NCBI RefSeq assembly: GCF_000757885.1
Contig: NZ_JQCR01000002.1
Location: forward strand, 2,480,001 to 2,544,000
Reading direction: 5' to 3'
Length of the DNA stretch: 64,000 bases
DNA from: Paenibacillus wynnii
GTDB taxonomy: Bacteria > Bacillota > Bacilli > Paenibacillales > Paenibacillaceae
Each line of letters begins with the position of its first letter. Position 1 is the stretch's first letter. The translations under genes and the position numbers were made by a program. Positions 46,723-56,715 of this stretch are shown here, piece after piece. The notes under the pieces were generated by a model, which searched no databases, had not been told where the DNA came from, and saw only the letters and a program-made list of their open reading frames with translations.

Positions 46723-46765
46723 GAAACAGAATTCTGCGAGCTGTGACAGAACGCACAGACTTCAA

Positions 46766-46850
46766 TTGACACCCCTTCTCAAATAAGTTAATATGACTTT
46801 TGAGGAAAGCCAACAACCTTTTCCATATGGAGAAGGTTCGTTTTTTTTTT
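46766..46850 (+). promoter_or_regulatory. Strong promoter followed by an intrinsic hairpin with T10, metK leader
   Basis: TTGACA (46766-46771), a 17-bp spacer and TAATAT (46789-46794). About 15 bases after the expected start, AACCTTTTCC (46815-46824) pairs with GGAGAAGGTT (46829-46838), followed by CG and ten T. Either it ends the spore-protein transcript, or it attenuates metK. No SAM riboswitch is recognisable. Confidence 0.6.
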
Positions 46851-46876
46851 AACAACTTAAATGGGGGGTTGAATTC

Positions 46877-48079
46877 ATGTCGATTAAAGGACGCCATCTG
46901 TTTACTTCCGAGTCCGTTACGGAGGGACATCCAGATAAAATTTGTGACCAGATTTCTGATGCAGTACTGGATGCATTTTTGGCTAATGATCCAAATGCTC
47001 GTGTTGCTTGCGAGGTAGCTGTGGCTACCGGCTTGGTTTTAGTTATAGGGGAGATTAGCACCAAATCCGAGTATGTGGATATACCTGCTATTGTTCGGAA
47101 TACCATTAAGGAAATTGGATATACCCGAGCCAAATTTGGCTTTGATTATAATACGTGTGCGGTACTGACATCGCTTAACGAGCAGTCCGCGGATATTGCA
47201 CAAGGTGTGAATGCTGCACTTGAGGGTCGTGACCCTGCACAGGTTGATGAAGAAACAGCGAATATTGGAGCAGGGGATCAAGGGCTAATGTTTGGTTTTG
47301 CTACCAATGAGACACCTGAACTCATGCCTCTTCCGATTGCCTTATCTCACCGTATCGCTCGTCGATTAGCTGAAGTGCGGAAGAATGGTACTTTGGAATA
47401 TTTACGTCCTGATGGCAAGACACAGGTAACGATTGAATACCTGGATGATAAACCTGTGCGTGTGGACACCATTGTTGTATCTACTCAGCATGCTGAAGAG
47501 ATCTCTTTGGAGCAGATTCAAGCTGACATTAAAGAGCATGTGATCCTACCTGTTGTGCCTGCTGAACTGTTGGATGGAGAGACTAAATATTTCATCAACC
47601 CAACTGGACGTTTTGTTATTGGCGGACCTCAGGGAGATGCAGGATTAACTGGACGGAAAATTATCGTAGATACATACGGTGGATATGCTCGTCACGGCGG
47701 GGGAGCCTTCTCCGGTAAGGATCCTACTAAAGTAGACCGTTCCGCTGCCTACGCGGCGCGTTATGTAGCCAAGAACCTCGTAGCTGCAGGACTTGCTGAT
47801 AAATGCGAAATTCAATTAGCTTACGCCATTGGTGTGGCTAATCCGGTATCGATTAACGTGGATACTTATGGAACGGGGAAAGTCAGTGAAGAGAAGTTGG
47901 TCGAACTGATCAGCAATAACTTTGATCTTCGTCCGGCGGGCATTATTGCTATGCTTGATTTGCGCAAACCTATCTATAAACACACCGCTGCTTATGGTCA
48001 TTTCGGTCGTACAGATATTGATCTTCCTTGGGAACGTTTAGACAAGGCTGATTTATTGAAATCACAAGCTGAATTGTAA
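46877..48079 (+). CDS. metK: S-adenosylmethionine synthetase
   Basis: Makes SAM from Met and ATP. The 400 residues are the standard length. [26 protein letters not shown] carries the ATP/metal-binding residues, and [10 protein letters not shown] and [22 protein letters not shown] are conserved. The start ATG 46877 follows ATGGGGGGTT. It stands alone between a spore-protein gene and an SLH gene. Confidence 0.99.
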   Translation: MSIKGRHLFTSESVTEGHPDKICDQISDAVLDAFLANDPNARVACEVAVATGLVLVIGEISTKSEYVDIPAIVRNTIKEIGYTRAKFGFDYNTCAVLTSLNEQSADIAQGVNAALEGRDPAQVDEETANIGAGDQGLMFGFATNETPELMPLPIALSHRIARRLAEVRKNGTLEYLRPDGKTQVTIEYLDDKPVRVDTIVVSTQHAEEISLEQIQADIKEHVILPVVPAELLDGETKYFINPTGRFVIGGPQGDAGLTGRKIIVDTYGGYARHGGGAFSGKDPTKVDRSAAYAARYVAKNLVAAGLADKCEIQLAYAIGVANPVSINVDTYGTGKVSEEKLVELISNNFDLRPAGIIAMLDLRKPIYKHTAAYGHFGRTDIDLPWERLDKADLLKSQAEL

Positions 48080-48112
48080 TCAGAGCGCTATTATTATAAG
48101 TGACTCGTGGCT

Positions 48113-48153
48113 GGACCCTTCAATGGAAGGGTTTTGCTTACGGGTCTTTTTTT
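48113..48153 (+). terminator. Terminator after metK
   Basis: GGACCC (48113-48118) and GGGTC (48142-48146) are followed by seven T, and an inner CCCTTC/GAAGGG stem lies inside. Confidence 0.7.
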
Positions 48154-48274
48154 ATGTGGTGAAGAAGCGTCCGCAGACTCTACTATAATACTTAAAAAGC
48201 TGCTAAACTTTGGAAGACCTTTTACCGAAATATAAATATACATATTGATGAGCTTGAGAGGAGTATTTGACCGC

Positions 48275-51200
48275 ATGAAAAGAAAAATTTCAACATGGAC
48301 AGCGTTCTTTCTAGCCGGAAGCCTGCTAGTAGGAAATGGAATACCTTATTTAGGGATGGATGCAACGGCTGTATACGCTGCGGCTGATTTTACTATGTCT
48401 ACAACTCCTGCAGCTGGAGCTAATTATGTAAGTGCAACGGCTTCTCTTAGACTAAATTTTGATCGGACGGTTACGCCGCAAACTGGAAATATCACCATTA
48501 CTAAACAGAGTACGGGTGGAGTTTTTGTAACGGTTCCTTTGGATACAGGCCTTATTGGAAGTTCTACATTTTATGATATTAAATGGGCACCAAGTCTACA
48601 GTTCGAGCCTAATACAATGTATACCGTCAGTATTCCTGCCGGATCATTCAAGGATAACACAGGAGCGAGTTCCCTCGTGACCACCTGGTCTTTCACCACT
48701 GCACCCGCGGTTAACCCGGCTATTACTGCAGGAAATTTCATTCCGGTTAACAATGCCAGAGTAGATGTTGGAACTGTGAGTGAACTGAGTTTTAAACTGA
48801 ATAAGGGTAACCTGATCAAAGGCACGGGTTCTATTAACCTGATATCTTCGGCAAATAATTCGGTTGTTTACAGCTATAATGTCGCTACCGATTCCAAAGT
48901 ACAGGTAGATGTAGCAAGCGATCCGACCGGCACTCTTGTCAAACTGAGCTTAAGCGGAATAACACTATCGGCTGGCAGCAGCTATTATATTCTAATCGAT
49001 TCGTACGCGTTCAGAGATACAGACAATAAGACTTATAGCGGTATATCGAGCGGGAATGACTGGACCTTTGCTACAAAAGGGGCTGCGGCAATACCAGTAA
49101 CGGTCTCTCCTATAAATGGAGCAGTAAATATATCACCAACAGGAGCATTGCAGCTGGCTTTTGATCGTCCTATGTATCCTGCAGGTGGTGAGATTACTGT
49201 ATCGCCAGGGACTATAAATGATCCTAGAGCTAGAAAAATCAATGTAACCTCCACAGCCGTAACGGGTGGGGGAAGTAAAACCATAAACGTGACTCCGGCA
49301 ACAAGCGCTACTCCGCTGCTTAACAGTACAACCTATACCGTTACGATCCCGCAGGGATCTTTTTATGATCAGGATGGTCATTTGTTCCCGGCTTCAGGCT
49401 CCCATACCTGGACGTACTCAACGGCGTCTTCCTTACAGCCACTTGCACCGGCAACGCTATCACCGGCAGATCGCAGTGAATCTGTAGCTATTAGCAGAAC
49501 CTTCGGTATTACCTTTAATAGAGATGTGATCTATAATGCCTCCATTGTGGATGGAATTGCACTCTATAAAAATAACGGGGGCAAAGTGCCGATTTTGGTG
49601 ACACCAGGGTCGACCGCTAGAGATTTTGTAATCACGCTGGCACCTTCAACCGTACTCGATAACGCTTCTACCTACTACTTCGATATTGCGGCTGGTGTCT
49701 TTACGGATGCTGCTGACTCACTATCCGTGTATAACGGTCTAAGCGGGAAAAACTATTGGAGTTTCACAACATCTGTTTTGGACAGGACTGCCCCAGTTCT
49801 AGCGGCTGCGGTGCTCGATAACAATCGAACGATAAGACTTAAGTATAATGAGGCTCTAGATCCGTCCACAGCGCTGCTGTCTTCGAGTTTCCCAGTAACT
49901 GTGAATGATGAGTACCGCCGAATAGATAGTGTTACCCTACTAAATGACAGTGTATACATTACCCTTAGTACAGGGGTTGCAGTAGGACAAGTTGTAAAAG
50001 TGGGTTATTCCGGTGGGCTTCGTACCATTCATGATTTGAGCGGCAATATTGCTAGTTCATTTTCACTGCGGCAGGTGGATAACAACATTGAATCCTCACT
50101 TCCTGTCCCAAAAGAAGGCATACTCACAGGTAATTTGGTGAGTTTGAATTTTAATGATTCGCTTAAAGCGGTGTCCCCCTACGCATATAGTCAGTTCTCA
50201 GTAACGTCAGATGGTTCTGCACTTGGAGTAAGCTCAATTACTTCTAGCGGAAGCAACGTATATTTGGTTTTGAATAATGCTCCAACCAATAGCGGGGTCA
50301 TTCGGGTATCATACTCTGGCAGTTCTTATCCTTTGCAGGATCTGCTTGGGCAGAATATAGCTGCATTTTCTAACTTTTATATTCGAAATAGCAACGATAC
50401 AACGGTACCTCAGTTCCAAAGCGCTGCAGGGAGCGGGAATAAAATAATACTCACCTACAATGAAGGACTATCTACGAATAATCCTCCTACAAACAGTCAA
50501 TTTTCCGTATTGGCAGGTGGGATAGCGGTGTATGTAACAGATGTTGCTGTAAGCGGCAATCAGGTCACCTTAACCCTGCAAACCGCCCTGACGGCAAACC
50601 AGAGGGTCACAATCTCCTATGTGCCTGGCTCAACAGGTCTAAGCGACTCTAATGGTAACCGTGCGGGATATATCAACTTACAGACTGTGACTGTGTCGAC
50701 AGCAAGTGCTGTACCTGAGATTGGTTCGGCGGTCGTTACAGGAGATGTGCTTAGTGTTACTTTTAACAAAAGTATGGTCTCTACTTCATCTCTCAATGCA
50801 AGTCAATTCGGGGTTAGAGCAGATGGAAGCAATCTAGGCGTACAATCGGTATATGTATCCGGCAACCTTCTAAACATCACCTTGAGCTCTATTGTAAAAG
50901 GGGGACAGGTAGTCGATCTGTCTTATATGGCTGGAAATGGATCAATTAAGGATCTGGCCGGCACTACCTTGGCTTCATTTACTGGGCTCAATGTACAGAA
51001 TTTATCGGGCGCATCCTCAGGGAACAACCCTTCCTATTTGACAACGCTCGCCAGTAATGAATTCGGAGTAGCATTTCCGTTACTGAGAAGTGACTCCGCC
51101 AAAATTTCGGATGACTATTCCAAGTACAATCAATCGATCAAAAAATATACGCTTAGCGCAGAACGTTTGACGGGAAGTTACGAGTATTTGGCAAAGGTAG

Positions 51201-52309
51201 GGACCGCTTCACTTGCATTTGAAGTTCCGCAAACCGAACGTGCCGCCTATGTAAGTGTTCCGCTGGCTCCTCTGGTTGCGGCAGTAAACCGGAATAAAAA
51301 GGCGGAGTTTGCAATCCGTTATGGCGAGCATCTATACAATATACCTTTGGATAAGATTGACATGTCTAGCCTTGTTCGTAATTTAAATACAGACAGCGGC
51401 AGTATCTCACTTGTCCTCCGTTTGGAAAAAGTTCCAACAGGCACTTACAGCTCCTTGGAGCAGAAGCTTCAGAATAACGGACTGCAGATTGTTACTAGTC
51501 TTATAGATGCTCGTATATTAGCAGTGGCTAATGAGAACTCCTCGAAGCAAGTAGAATTAAGTGTGCTTGGAGAATACAGCGTGCGGACTACAGCAACGCT
51601 TAACGAGCCTCAAGTCTCCATTGCCAGACTCGAGACCACGTATGGTGATGCAGCTTACCTCCCTACCAGCTTTAATAAGGTAGGCAATTATACGGTGCTG
51701 AGAGCGAAGACGGAAGGGAACCAGGCTATGGGTACCTATCTGTCGCTGCGTACTTTTAACGATATGGGTACACATTGGAGTCGTAGTGCTGTCACCGAAC
51801 TTATGACCAAAAATATTATCGACAGCAGCTATGGTACAAGCTTCAAGCCTGAGCAAAAGATAACTCGTGCGGAATTTGCAGTTATGCTCAGTCGGGGCTT
51901 AGGTCTGCAGGGTAATCGTGAAGCGGCCCAGCGCTTCCGCGATGTACAGCCTTCTACACAAACTGGGGATTATATCGGGGCGGCAGCCAAAGCCGGTATT
52001 ATTACCGGCAACACTGACGCGACCTTCCGTCCAAATGCTTATATTACCCGTGAACAAATGGCTATTATGATGATTCGCGCTATGGAATATACTAACCACC
52101 CTATAACTCTAAAGGGAACCTCTGCATCTACCTTGGCAACCTTTAAAGACAAGAACAAAATCCAGAGTGACGAATTCGTAGCAAAGGCAGTCCAGGCTGG
52201 AATCGTTCTGGGCGTATCAGCCGGTATATTCCAGCCGCAAGGCAATGCCACCCGAGCCCAAGCTGCAGTTATGCTTCAGCGGATGCTGAATAAGGCGGAT
52301 TATTTGTAA
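48275..52309 (+). CDS. Very large secreted protein with repeated Ig-like domains and C-terminal SLH domains
   Basis: Protein of 1344 residues. The signal peptide is about 1-36 (MKRKISTWTAFFLAGSLL, cleaved near VYAAADF). Then come at least four Big_5-like Ig domains, each opening with a strand such as TPAAGANYVSATASLRLNFDR or PINGAVNISPTGALQLAFDR and closing with TYTVTIPQGSFYDQDG, followed by three or more SwmB-like units with VISY/VSYSG turns. Three SLH domains close it: about 1160 (TRAEFAVMLSRGL), 1225 (TREQMAIMMIRAM) and 1290 (TRAQAAVMLQRML). ATG 48275 is used as start because a canonical signal peptide begins there; the frame reaches 48245. Probably a long rod-like wall protein. The repeats suggest growth by domain duplication. 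Confidence 0.9.
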   Translation: MKRKISTWTAFFLAGSLLVGNGIPYLGMDATAVYAAADFTMSTTPAAGANYVSATASLRLNFDRTVTPQTGNITITKQSTGGVFVTVPLDTGLIGSSTFYDIKWAPSLQFEPNTMYTVSIPAGSFKDNTGASSLVTTWSFTTAPAVNPAITAGNFIPVNNARVDVGTVSELSFKLNKGNLIKGTGSINLISSANNSVVYSYNVATDSKVQVDVASDPTGTLVKLSLSGITLSAGSSYYILIDSYAFRDTDNKTYSGISSGNDWTFATKGAAAIPVTVSPINGAVNISPTGALQLAFDRPMYPAGGEITVSPGTINDPRARKINVTSTAVTGGGSKTINVTPATSATPLLNSTTYTVTIPQGSFYDQDGHLFPASGSHTWTYSTASSLQPLAPATLSPADRSESVAISRTFGITFNRDVIYNASIVDGIALYKNNGGKVPILVTPGSTARDFVITLAPSTVLDNASTYYFDIAAGVFTDAADSLSVYNGLSGKNYWSFTTSVLDRTAPVLAAAVLDNNRTIRLKYNEALDPSTALLSSSFPVTVNDEYRRIDSVTLLNDSVYITLSTGVAVGQVVKVGYSGGLRTIHDLSGNIASSFSLRQVDNNIESSLPVPKEGILTGNLVSLNFNDSLKAVSPYAYSQFSVTSDGSALGVSSITSSGSNVYLVLNNAPTNSGVIRVSYSGSSYPLQDLLGQNIAAFSNFYIRNSNDTTVPQFQSAAGSGNKIILTYNEGLSTNNPPTNSQFSVLAGGIAVYVTDVAVSGNQVTLTLQTALTANQRVTISYVPGSTGLSDSNGNRAGYINLQTVTVSTASAVPEIGSAVVTGDVLSVTFNKSMVSTSSLNASQFGVRADGSNLGVQSVYVSGNLLNITLSSIVKGGQVVDLSYMAGNGSIKDLAGTTLASFTGLNVQNLSGASSGNNPSYLTTLASNEFGVAFPLLRSDSAKISDDYSKYNQSIKKYTLSAERLTGSYEYLAKVGTASLAFEVPQTERAAYVSVPLAPLVAAVNRNKKAEFAIRYGEHLYNIPLDKIDMSSLVRNLNTDSGSISLVLRLEKVPTGTYSSLEQKLQNNGLQIVTSLIDARILAVANENSSKQVELSVLGEYSVRTTATLNEPQVSIARLETTYGDAAYLPTSFNKVGNYTVLRAKTEGNQAMGTYLSLRTFNDMGTHWSRSAVTELMTKNIIDSSYGTSFKPEQKITRAEFAVMLSRGLGLQGNREAAQRFRDVQPSTQTGDYIGAAAKAGIITGNTDATFRPNAYITREQMAIMMIRAMEYTNHPITLKGTSASTLATFKDKNKIQSDEFVAKAVQAGIVLGVSAGIFQPQGNATRAQAAVMLQRMLNKADYL

Positions 52310-52355
52310 GTTCGGAACTCAGACTTTTGAATTTAGACTTTTGAACTCACTTAGT

Positions 52356-52532
52356 TGCACTTTATACAATTAAAAGGTGGTGTTTGCTCCCGAAGGTCAC
52401 TTTAAGTGTATTTTGTGCAACTATATGATGGGGAATGAGCCGAAATTGGCAATTTCTCGGATTTTAAGTGTATTTTATACACTTATCCGCAGTATGCTGG
52501 CAATCTGTGTTGAAATAGTTGTATGAAATGCA
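52356..52532 (+). repeat. 51-bp periodic palindrome array, four copies (48275-52791 gap)
   Basis: TGYAY-N3-RTRCA motifs start at 52356, 52407, 52469 and 52520; steps are 51, 62 and 51. The copy at 52469 is a perfect TGTAT/ATACA palindrome. It is the same motif and spacing as at 23568 and 58195, more diverged between copies. It lies after the SLH gene and before a terminator. Confidence 0.85.
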
Positions 52533-52553
52533 ATTACATTATGCCACCCATAA

Positions 52554-52594
52554 AAAGCTCGGACTCCAATGTTGTGGAGTCCGAGCTTTCTTTT
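52554..52594 (+). terminator. Terminator downstream of the periodic array
   Basis: AAAGCTCGGACTCCA pairs with TGGAGTCCGAGCTTT over a short loop, then CTTTTT. The bases from 52595 to 52790 hold nothing I recognise. Confidence 0.95.
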
Positions 52595-52790
52595 TGCCCT
52601 GTCCCCCCTAGTGAATAGCTGAGCGGTCACTATAGCCTTGTTTGCTGGTTCATCTACTAATCTCTTATTCCTCGCAACTTTTCTTCTAAAATTCAGTCTA
52701 TTAAAAGTGTACTGGGAAAATAGATACTAAATTCCAGACTCTGAAGAACACCTCCAGAGGAAAGTAATAGGATGGGAGAGTTACGCTTAA

Positions 52791-55493
52791 ATGAATAAAA
52801 TTTCCACCAAAAAGATGTCCGGAACCAAGAAGTGGATTGCTGCTTCGTTAGCGGGAGTGCTATGGATCATGCCTGTAGTCGGTAGTGATGGAATACTGCA
52901 AATTGGACAAGGCTCCTCATCGATTGCAGAGGCGGCGGATTCTGCTTTTTCAGTGACTAAGCTGGGTGAGGAAGTGATTACTTCCGGTGCCATTATGATG
53001 AAATATAAATTCACGGCTGCACGGGCAGGGAAGAATGTTTCCGGTTTGGCGGACGTAATTCGTGTCGATTTAAATAATCCATATGTTTCTTTGGATGTCA
53101 TGACAGGCAAAGGCGGTACACTGACTACTCGTCAGAGTACGGGCGGGATGGCTAAAGAGACCGGAGCCGTAGCTGCAGTAAATGGGGATTACTTCAATAC
53201 AAGTGCTGAAGGAGCGCCAATTGGCGGACAAGTATCGTCTGGAATAGTGATGTCCACGCCTTCACAGCTGAACGGAATGTATGCTTTTACTGTGACGAAG
53301 GATAGAAAGCCAGTCATTGATGAGTTTTCCTTTGAAGGGATGGCAACGGCTTTGGACGGTGCTCAGTATCCTTTAGCCGGCATCAACAAGAGCGCGTACA
53401 ATCCGGAGGGCGGAAGTTCTACGTACAGTCATGCCCATGCCTTATACATCTATACAGATGCGTGGACGGCACTTCAACGGCCTAAAAACAGCTCAACTAC
53501 GCCGACAGAGGTTCTAGTAGAAAACGGTATCATCACACAGATCTCGGCGAACGCAGCACTGCCTATGGCGGTGCCTAAGGGTGCTTATATTTTGCGGGCA
53601 CACGGGTTGGCTGCGCAGTATGTCATCGCTCATATGGTAGTGGGCCAGGCTCTAGAAACTTCATACTCTTTAGTCTCCAAAACTACACAGCAATCGATAG
53701 ACCCTGCCAGTCTGCAAATGATGATCGGGGGTCATACTATTCTTGTGAATAATGGCCAAGCCGCTACGTTCTCCCGTTCAATCACAAGCATTGGAGGGTA
53801 CCGTGCGCGGACGGCATTAGGTTATTCCCAAGACGGACGTTACGTCTATGTTATTGCTGCAGAGAAGAATAGCAACAGCTCAGGGTTATCACTGACTGAA
53901 CTGCAGTCTTTCATGACGAATATCGGTGTCTGGAAAGGGTTGAATCTGGATGGTGGCGGTTCTACAACAATGGTTGATCGGCCACTTGCAGAAATGTCTA
54001 CAAGACTTACCTTTAATACGGAGTACGGAACTGAGCAGCGGAGCGTCGTAAATGGCTTAGGGATTTATACGACTGCACCGCAAGGTGAAGTGAAAGGAAT
54101 TAAAATAAGCGGCAGTTCAGTTCTTCTGATCGGACAACAGGCTGCTTATTCTTTAAAAGGCTATGATACCTACTATAATCCGATAGATGTAGCTGCGGGA
54201 AATCCTGCTTGGTCATCGAGCGGGGGAAGCGTAACTGTAAAGGCTGGGCAAGCGACAGCAGTGAAGCCGGGTACAGCCACACTGAAGGCTGTCAGCGGAG
54301 CCGCGAGTGCTTCTACTACTGTAACTGTTCTTGGAGGAAATGATATCACCAGCCTGACATTAGGCACAGCTACGGGTCCCTTGACAGTCGGGAGTTCCAT
54401 TTCTGTTCCGGTTACAGCCGTTACAAAGAGCGGAATCAACATACCTGTACCGAATTCTTCCTTAAAATGGGAGTTTGTTGGGTTTAAAGGAAGCGTGCAG
54501 GACGGCAAGCTTACAGTTGACTCTATCAATTCAGGGGTGACGACAGGCTATGCTATTGCCCGTTATGACGGATTTAGCACAGGCGTTGTTCTCTCTACAG
54601 GTGCGGCTACTCCTTGGGAGAATTTTGAGAATGTAACCTATCCGCTTGCATTTACAACGAATGCTGCCGGAGTAACAGGTACAGCGGCTGTGACTGCAGG
54701 CAGCGCTGAACGTGCAGGCTCCAAGGTATTGAGTCTGAATTATGACATGACAGCAGGCAGTGGGAAAATGTACGCCTACGCTCAGCTTAATGGAACGACA
54801 GGCAAAGCGATTCCGGCGGCAGCCACCTCCATGTCGGTAGACGTAATGGGTGACATGAGTTTGAACTGGCTGCGGGCTGAGTTGGTAGATAATACAGGGG
54901 CAACAGTTTACGTAGATCTGGCCAAAGTCATTGACTGGAATGGTTGGAAGAAACTAAATATTGATTTATCAGGTTATAACATTAAGTTCCCGGCTTCGCT
55001 GAAACGTTTGTACGTAGTGAACGTGGAAGAGGGACAGGATGAACGTGCTAAGACGGGGGTGGTATCCTTTGACAACCTCTCTTTTACAATGCCATCACTT
55101 TCTAGTGACGCAGGGCTTCCTACAGCATCGGTTTCTATGACCATCGGACAAAAATCTATAATGGTGAGCGGCACGAAGAAAGCAATTGAAGTGGCTCCTA
55201 TCATGATGAATGGCACTACTTACGTACCTATAAAATATGTGTTGGATGCCTTTGGTGGAAGTGCTTCCTGGGATGCTGTCACCAAGAAAATAATGATTCT
55301 GCGTGGTTCCAAGGTGCTTGATCTAACTTTGGGCAAGAAAGATTTCCTGCTAAACGGCATGCGGAAAAGTGCTGAAGTAGCACCTTTATTAATGCAAGGT
55401 AGGACTTTAGTGCCACTTCGATTAGTCTCGGAACAGCTAGGATTGAACGTAAAATGGGAACAAAAAACTAAGACCGTAACTATCGAATCATGA
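52791..55493 (+). CDS. Secreted phosphodiester glycosidase (NAGPA domain) with C-terminal copper-amine-oxidase-N-type domains
   Basis: Protein of 900 residues. A signal/anchor lies in the first 50 or so. The NAGPA domain (about 60-425) shows DVIRVDLNNPYVSLDV, AAVNGDYFNTSAEGAPIGG, RARTALGYSQDGRYVYVIAAE and GLNLDGGGSTTMV near its end, as in GlcNAc-1-phosphodiester alpha-N-acetylglucosaminidases. Next come a Big_2-like Ig domain (about 430-520, GTATLKAVSGAAS), a carbohydrate-binding-like domain (about 605-760), and two copies of the copper-amine-oxidase N-terminal type repeat (about 780-900, MMNGTTYVPIKYVLDAFG and LMQGRTLVPLRLVSEQLG). It could remodel phosphodiester-linked wall sugars. No SLH domain is present. 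The start ATG 52791 follows GGGAGAG. Confidence 0.88.
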   Translation: MNKISTKKMSGTKKWIAASLAGVLWIMPVVGSDGILQIGQGSSSIAEAADSAFSVTKLGEEVITSGAIMMKYKFTAARAGKNVSGLADVIRVDLNNPYVSLDVMTGKGGTLTTRQSTGGMAKETGAVAAVNGDYFNTSAEGAPIGGQVSSGIVMSTPSQLNGMYAFTVTKDRKPVIDEFSFEGMATALDGAQYPLAGINKSAYNPEGGSSTYSHAHALYIYTDAWTALQRPKNSSTTPTEVLVENGIITQISANAALPMAVPKGAYILRAHGLAAQYVIAHMVVGQALETSYSLVSKTTQQSIDPASLQMMIGGHTILVNNGQAATFSRSITSIGGYRARTALGYSQDGRYVYVIAAEKNSNSSGLSLTELQSFMTNIGVWKGLNLDGGGSTTMVDRPLAEMSTRLTFNTEYGTEQRSVVNGLGIYTTAPQGEVKGIKISGSSVLLIGQQAAYSLKGYDTYYNPIDVAAGNPAWSSSGGSVTVKAGQATAVKPGTATLKAVSGAASASTTVTVLGGNDITSLTLGTATGPLTVGSSISVPVTAVTKSGINIPVPNSSLKWEFVGFKGSVQDGKLTVDSINSGVTTGYAIARYDGFSTGVVLSTGAATPWENFENVTYPLAFTTNAAGVTGTAAVTAGSAERAGSKVLSLNYDMTAGSGKMYAYAQLNGTTGKAIPAAATSMSVDVMGDMSLNWLRAELVDNTGATVYVDLAKVIDWNGWKKLNIDLSGYNIKFPASLKRLYVVNVEEGQDERAKTGVVSFDNLSFTMPSLSSDAGLPTASVSMTIGQKSIMVSGTKKAIEVAPIMMNGTTYVPIKYVLDAFGGSASWDAVTKKIMILRGSKVLDLTLGKKDFLLNGMRKSAEVAPLLMQGRTLVPLRLVSEQLGLNVKWEQKTKTVTIES

Positions 55494-55535
55494 TATGTTA
55501 ATATAAAGGCAAGCCTTTAATTAGATTGGATAGAA

Positions 55536-56711
55536 ATGAGGCAATCATCCGTGGAATTTCAAGCTGATGCGATTGATCGCGTCATAAAAAACACCATAGA
55601 GGTAATGGAGAGCAGCAAATATCAGATTTTTGAAATTTTGCAGGTCGCTCGTGATGAGCTTGCTGCGCTTACCAGGGAACTGAAGCGGGTGATGGAAGAA
55701 ACGGAAGAAACATTGAAAAAGGTAGACAAACTGGAGCTTAATTATCATCGCTCCCGGATTCGGCTGACGGAAGTTAGCCGTGATTTTGTCCGCTATTCCG
55801 AAAAGGATATTCGAATTGCTTATGAAAAAGCGACAGAACTTCAACTGGAGTTGATGATGACCCGAGAGAGGGAAGCGTATCTCCGTAGTCGGCGGGATGA
55901 ACTGCAAATGCGTGTACGCAGTGTGGAAAACTCCGTGGAGCGTGCAGAATCTATAGGGTCACAAATGAGTGTAGTCGTGGAATATTTGTCTGGAGAATTG
56001 GGACAAGTGACCCGTATTGTCGAATCCGCAAAGAACAGACAGATGATTGGACTAAAAATTATTCTGGCTCAGGAAGAGGAACGTAAGCGAATCGCCCGGG
56101 AAATTCACGATGGTCCCGCCCAAATGCTCGCAAATCTAGTCCTTAGGACGGAAATTGTGGAAAGAATGCTGTTAAAGCAGGAATTTGGACTAGTGCAGCA
56201 CGAAATAGTAGATTTGAAGGGTCAGGTTCGTTTCAGCCTCGAAGAAATGCGCAAGGTTATTTTTAATTTGCGTCCAATGGCTCTCGACGACTTGGGACTA
56301 ATTCCGACATTGCGAAAGTATGTGCATGACTATGAAGACAAGACAAAGATTCGGACCGCTTTTGAGACAAGAGGTAAGGAGCATCGGCTCTCATCAGCGA
56401 TGGAGGCTGCCGTATTCCGCCTAGTCCAAGAAGCATTGTCTAACGCAGCGAAACATGCGTACCCTAGTTATGTGTTAGTAGAGATTACATTTCAAGCACA
56501 GTTAATCAAAATCGTTGTCAAGGATAATGGTTTGGGCTTTAATGTACAGAAAGTCAAAACAGAACAAAGCAGCCGTGAAAGCTTCGGTCTGGTAGGGATG
56601 CGCGAGCGCGTAGAACTTCTAGAAGGAAGAATGGAAATCGAATCAGCAGAGAATCAAGGCACATCAGTTGTAATCCATATTCCAACGAATGTGGATAAGG
56701 GAAAGGAGTAA
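55536..56711 (+). CDS. degS: Sensor histidine kinase DegS
   Basis: Cytosolic kinase that phosphorylates DegU, controlling exoenzymes, competence and motility. The 391 residues start with a long coiled-coil sensor region (about 1-180), then the HisKA_3 box IAREIHDGPAQML (H191 counted from ATG 55536) and an ATPase domain with EALSNAAKHAY (N box), DNGLGF and GMRERVELLEGRM. No membrane segment is present, as in B. subtilis DegS. An alternative GTG 55551 has GAGG 9 bases upstream and may be the true start. degU follows in the same operon. Confidence 0.95.
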   Translation: MRQSSVEFQADAIDRVIKNTIEVMESSKYQIFEILQVARDELAALTRELKRVMEETEETLKKVDKLELNYHRSRIRLTEVSRDFVRYSEKDIRIAYEKATELQLELMMTREREAYLRSRRDELQMRVRSVENSVERAESIGSQMSVVVEYLSGELGQVTRIVESAKNRQMIGLKIILAQEEERKRIAREIHDGPAQMLANLVLRTEIVERMLLKQEFGLVQHEIVDLKGQVRFSLEEMRKVIFNLRPMALDDLGLIPTLRKYVHDYEDKTKIRTAFETRGKEHRLSSAMEAAVFRLVQEALSNAAKHAYPSYVLVEITFQAQLIKIVVKDNGLGFNVQKVKTEQSSRESFGLVGMRERVELLEGRMEIESAENQGTSVVIHIPTNVDKGKE

Positions 56712-56715
56712 TGTA

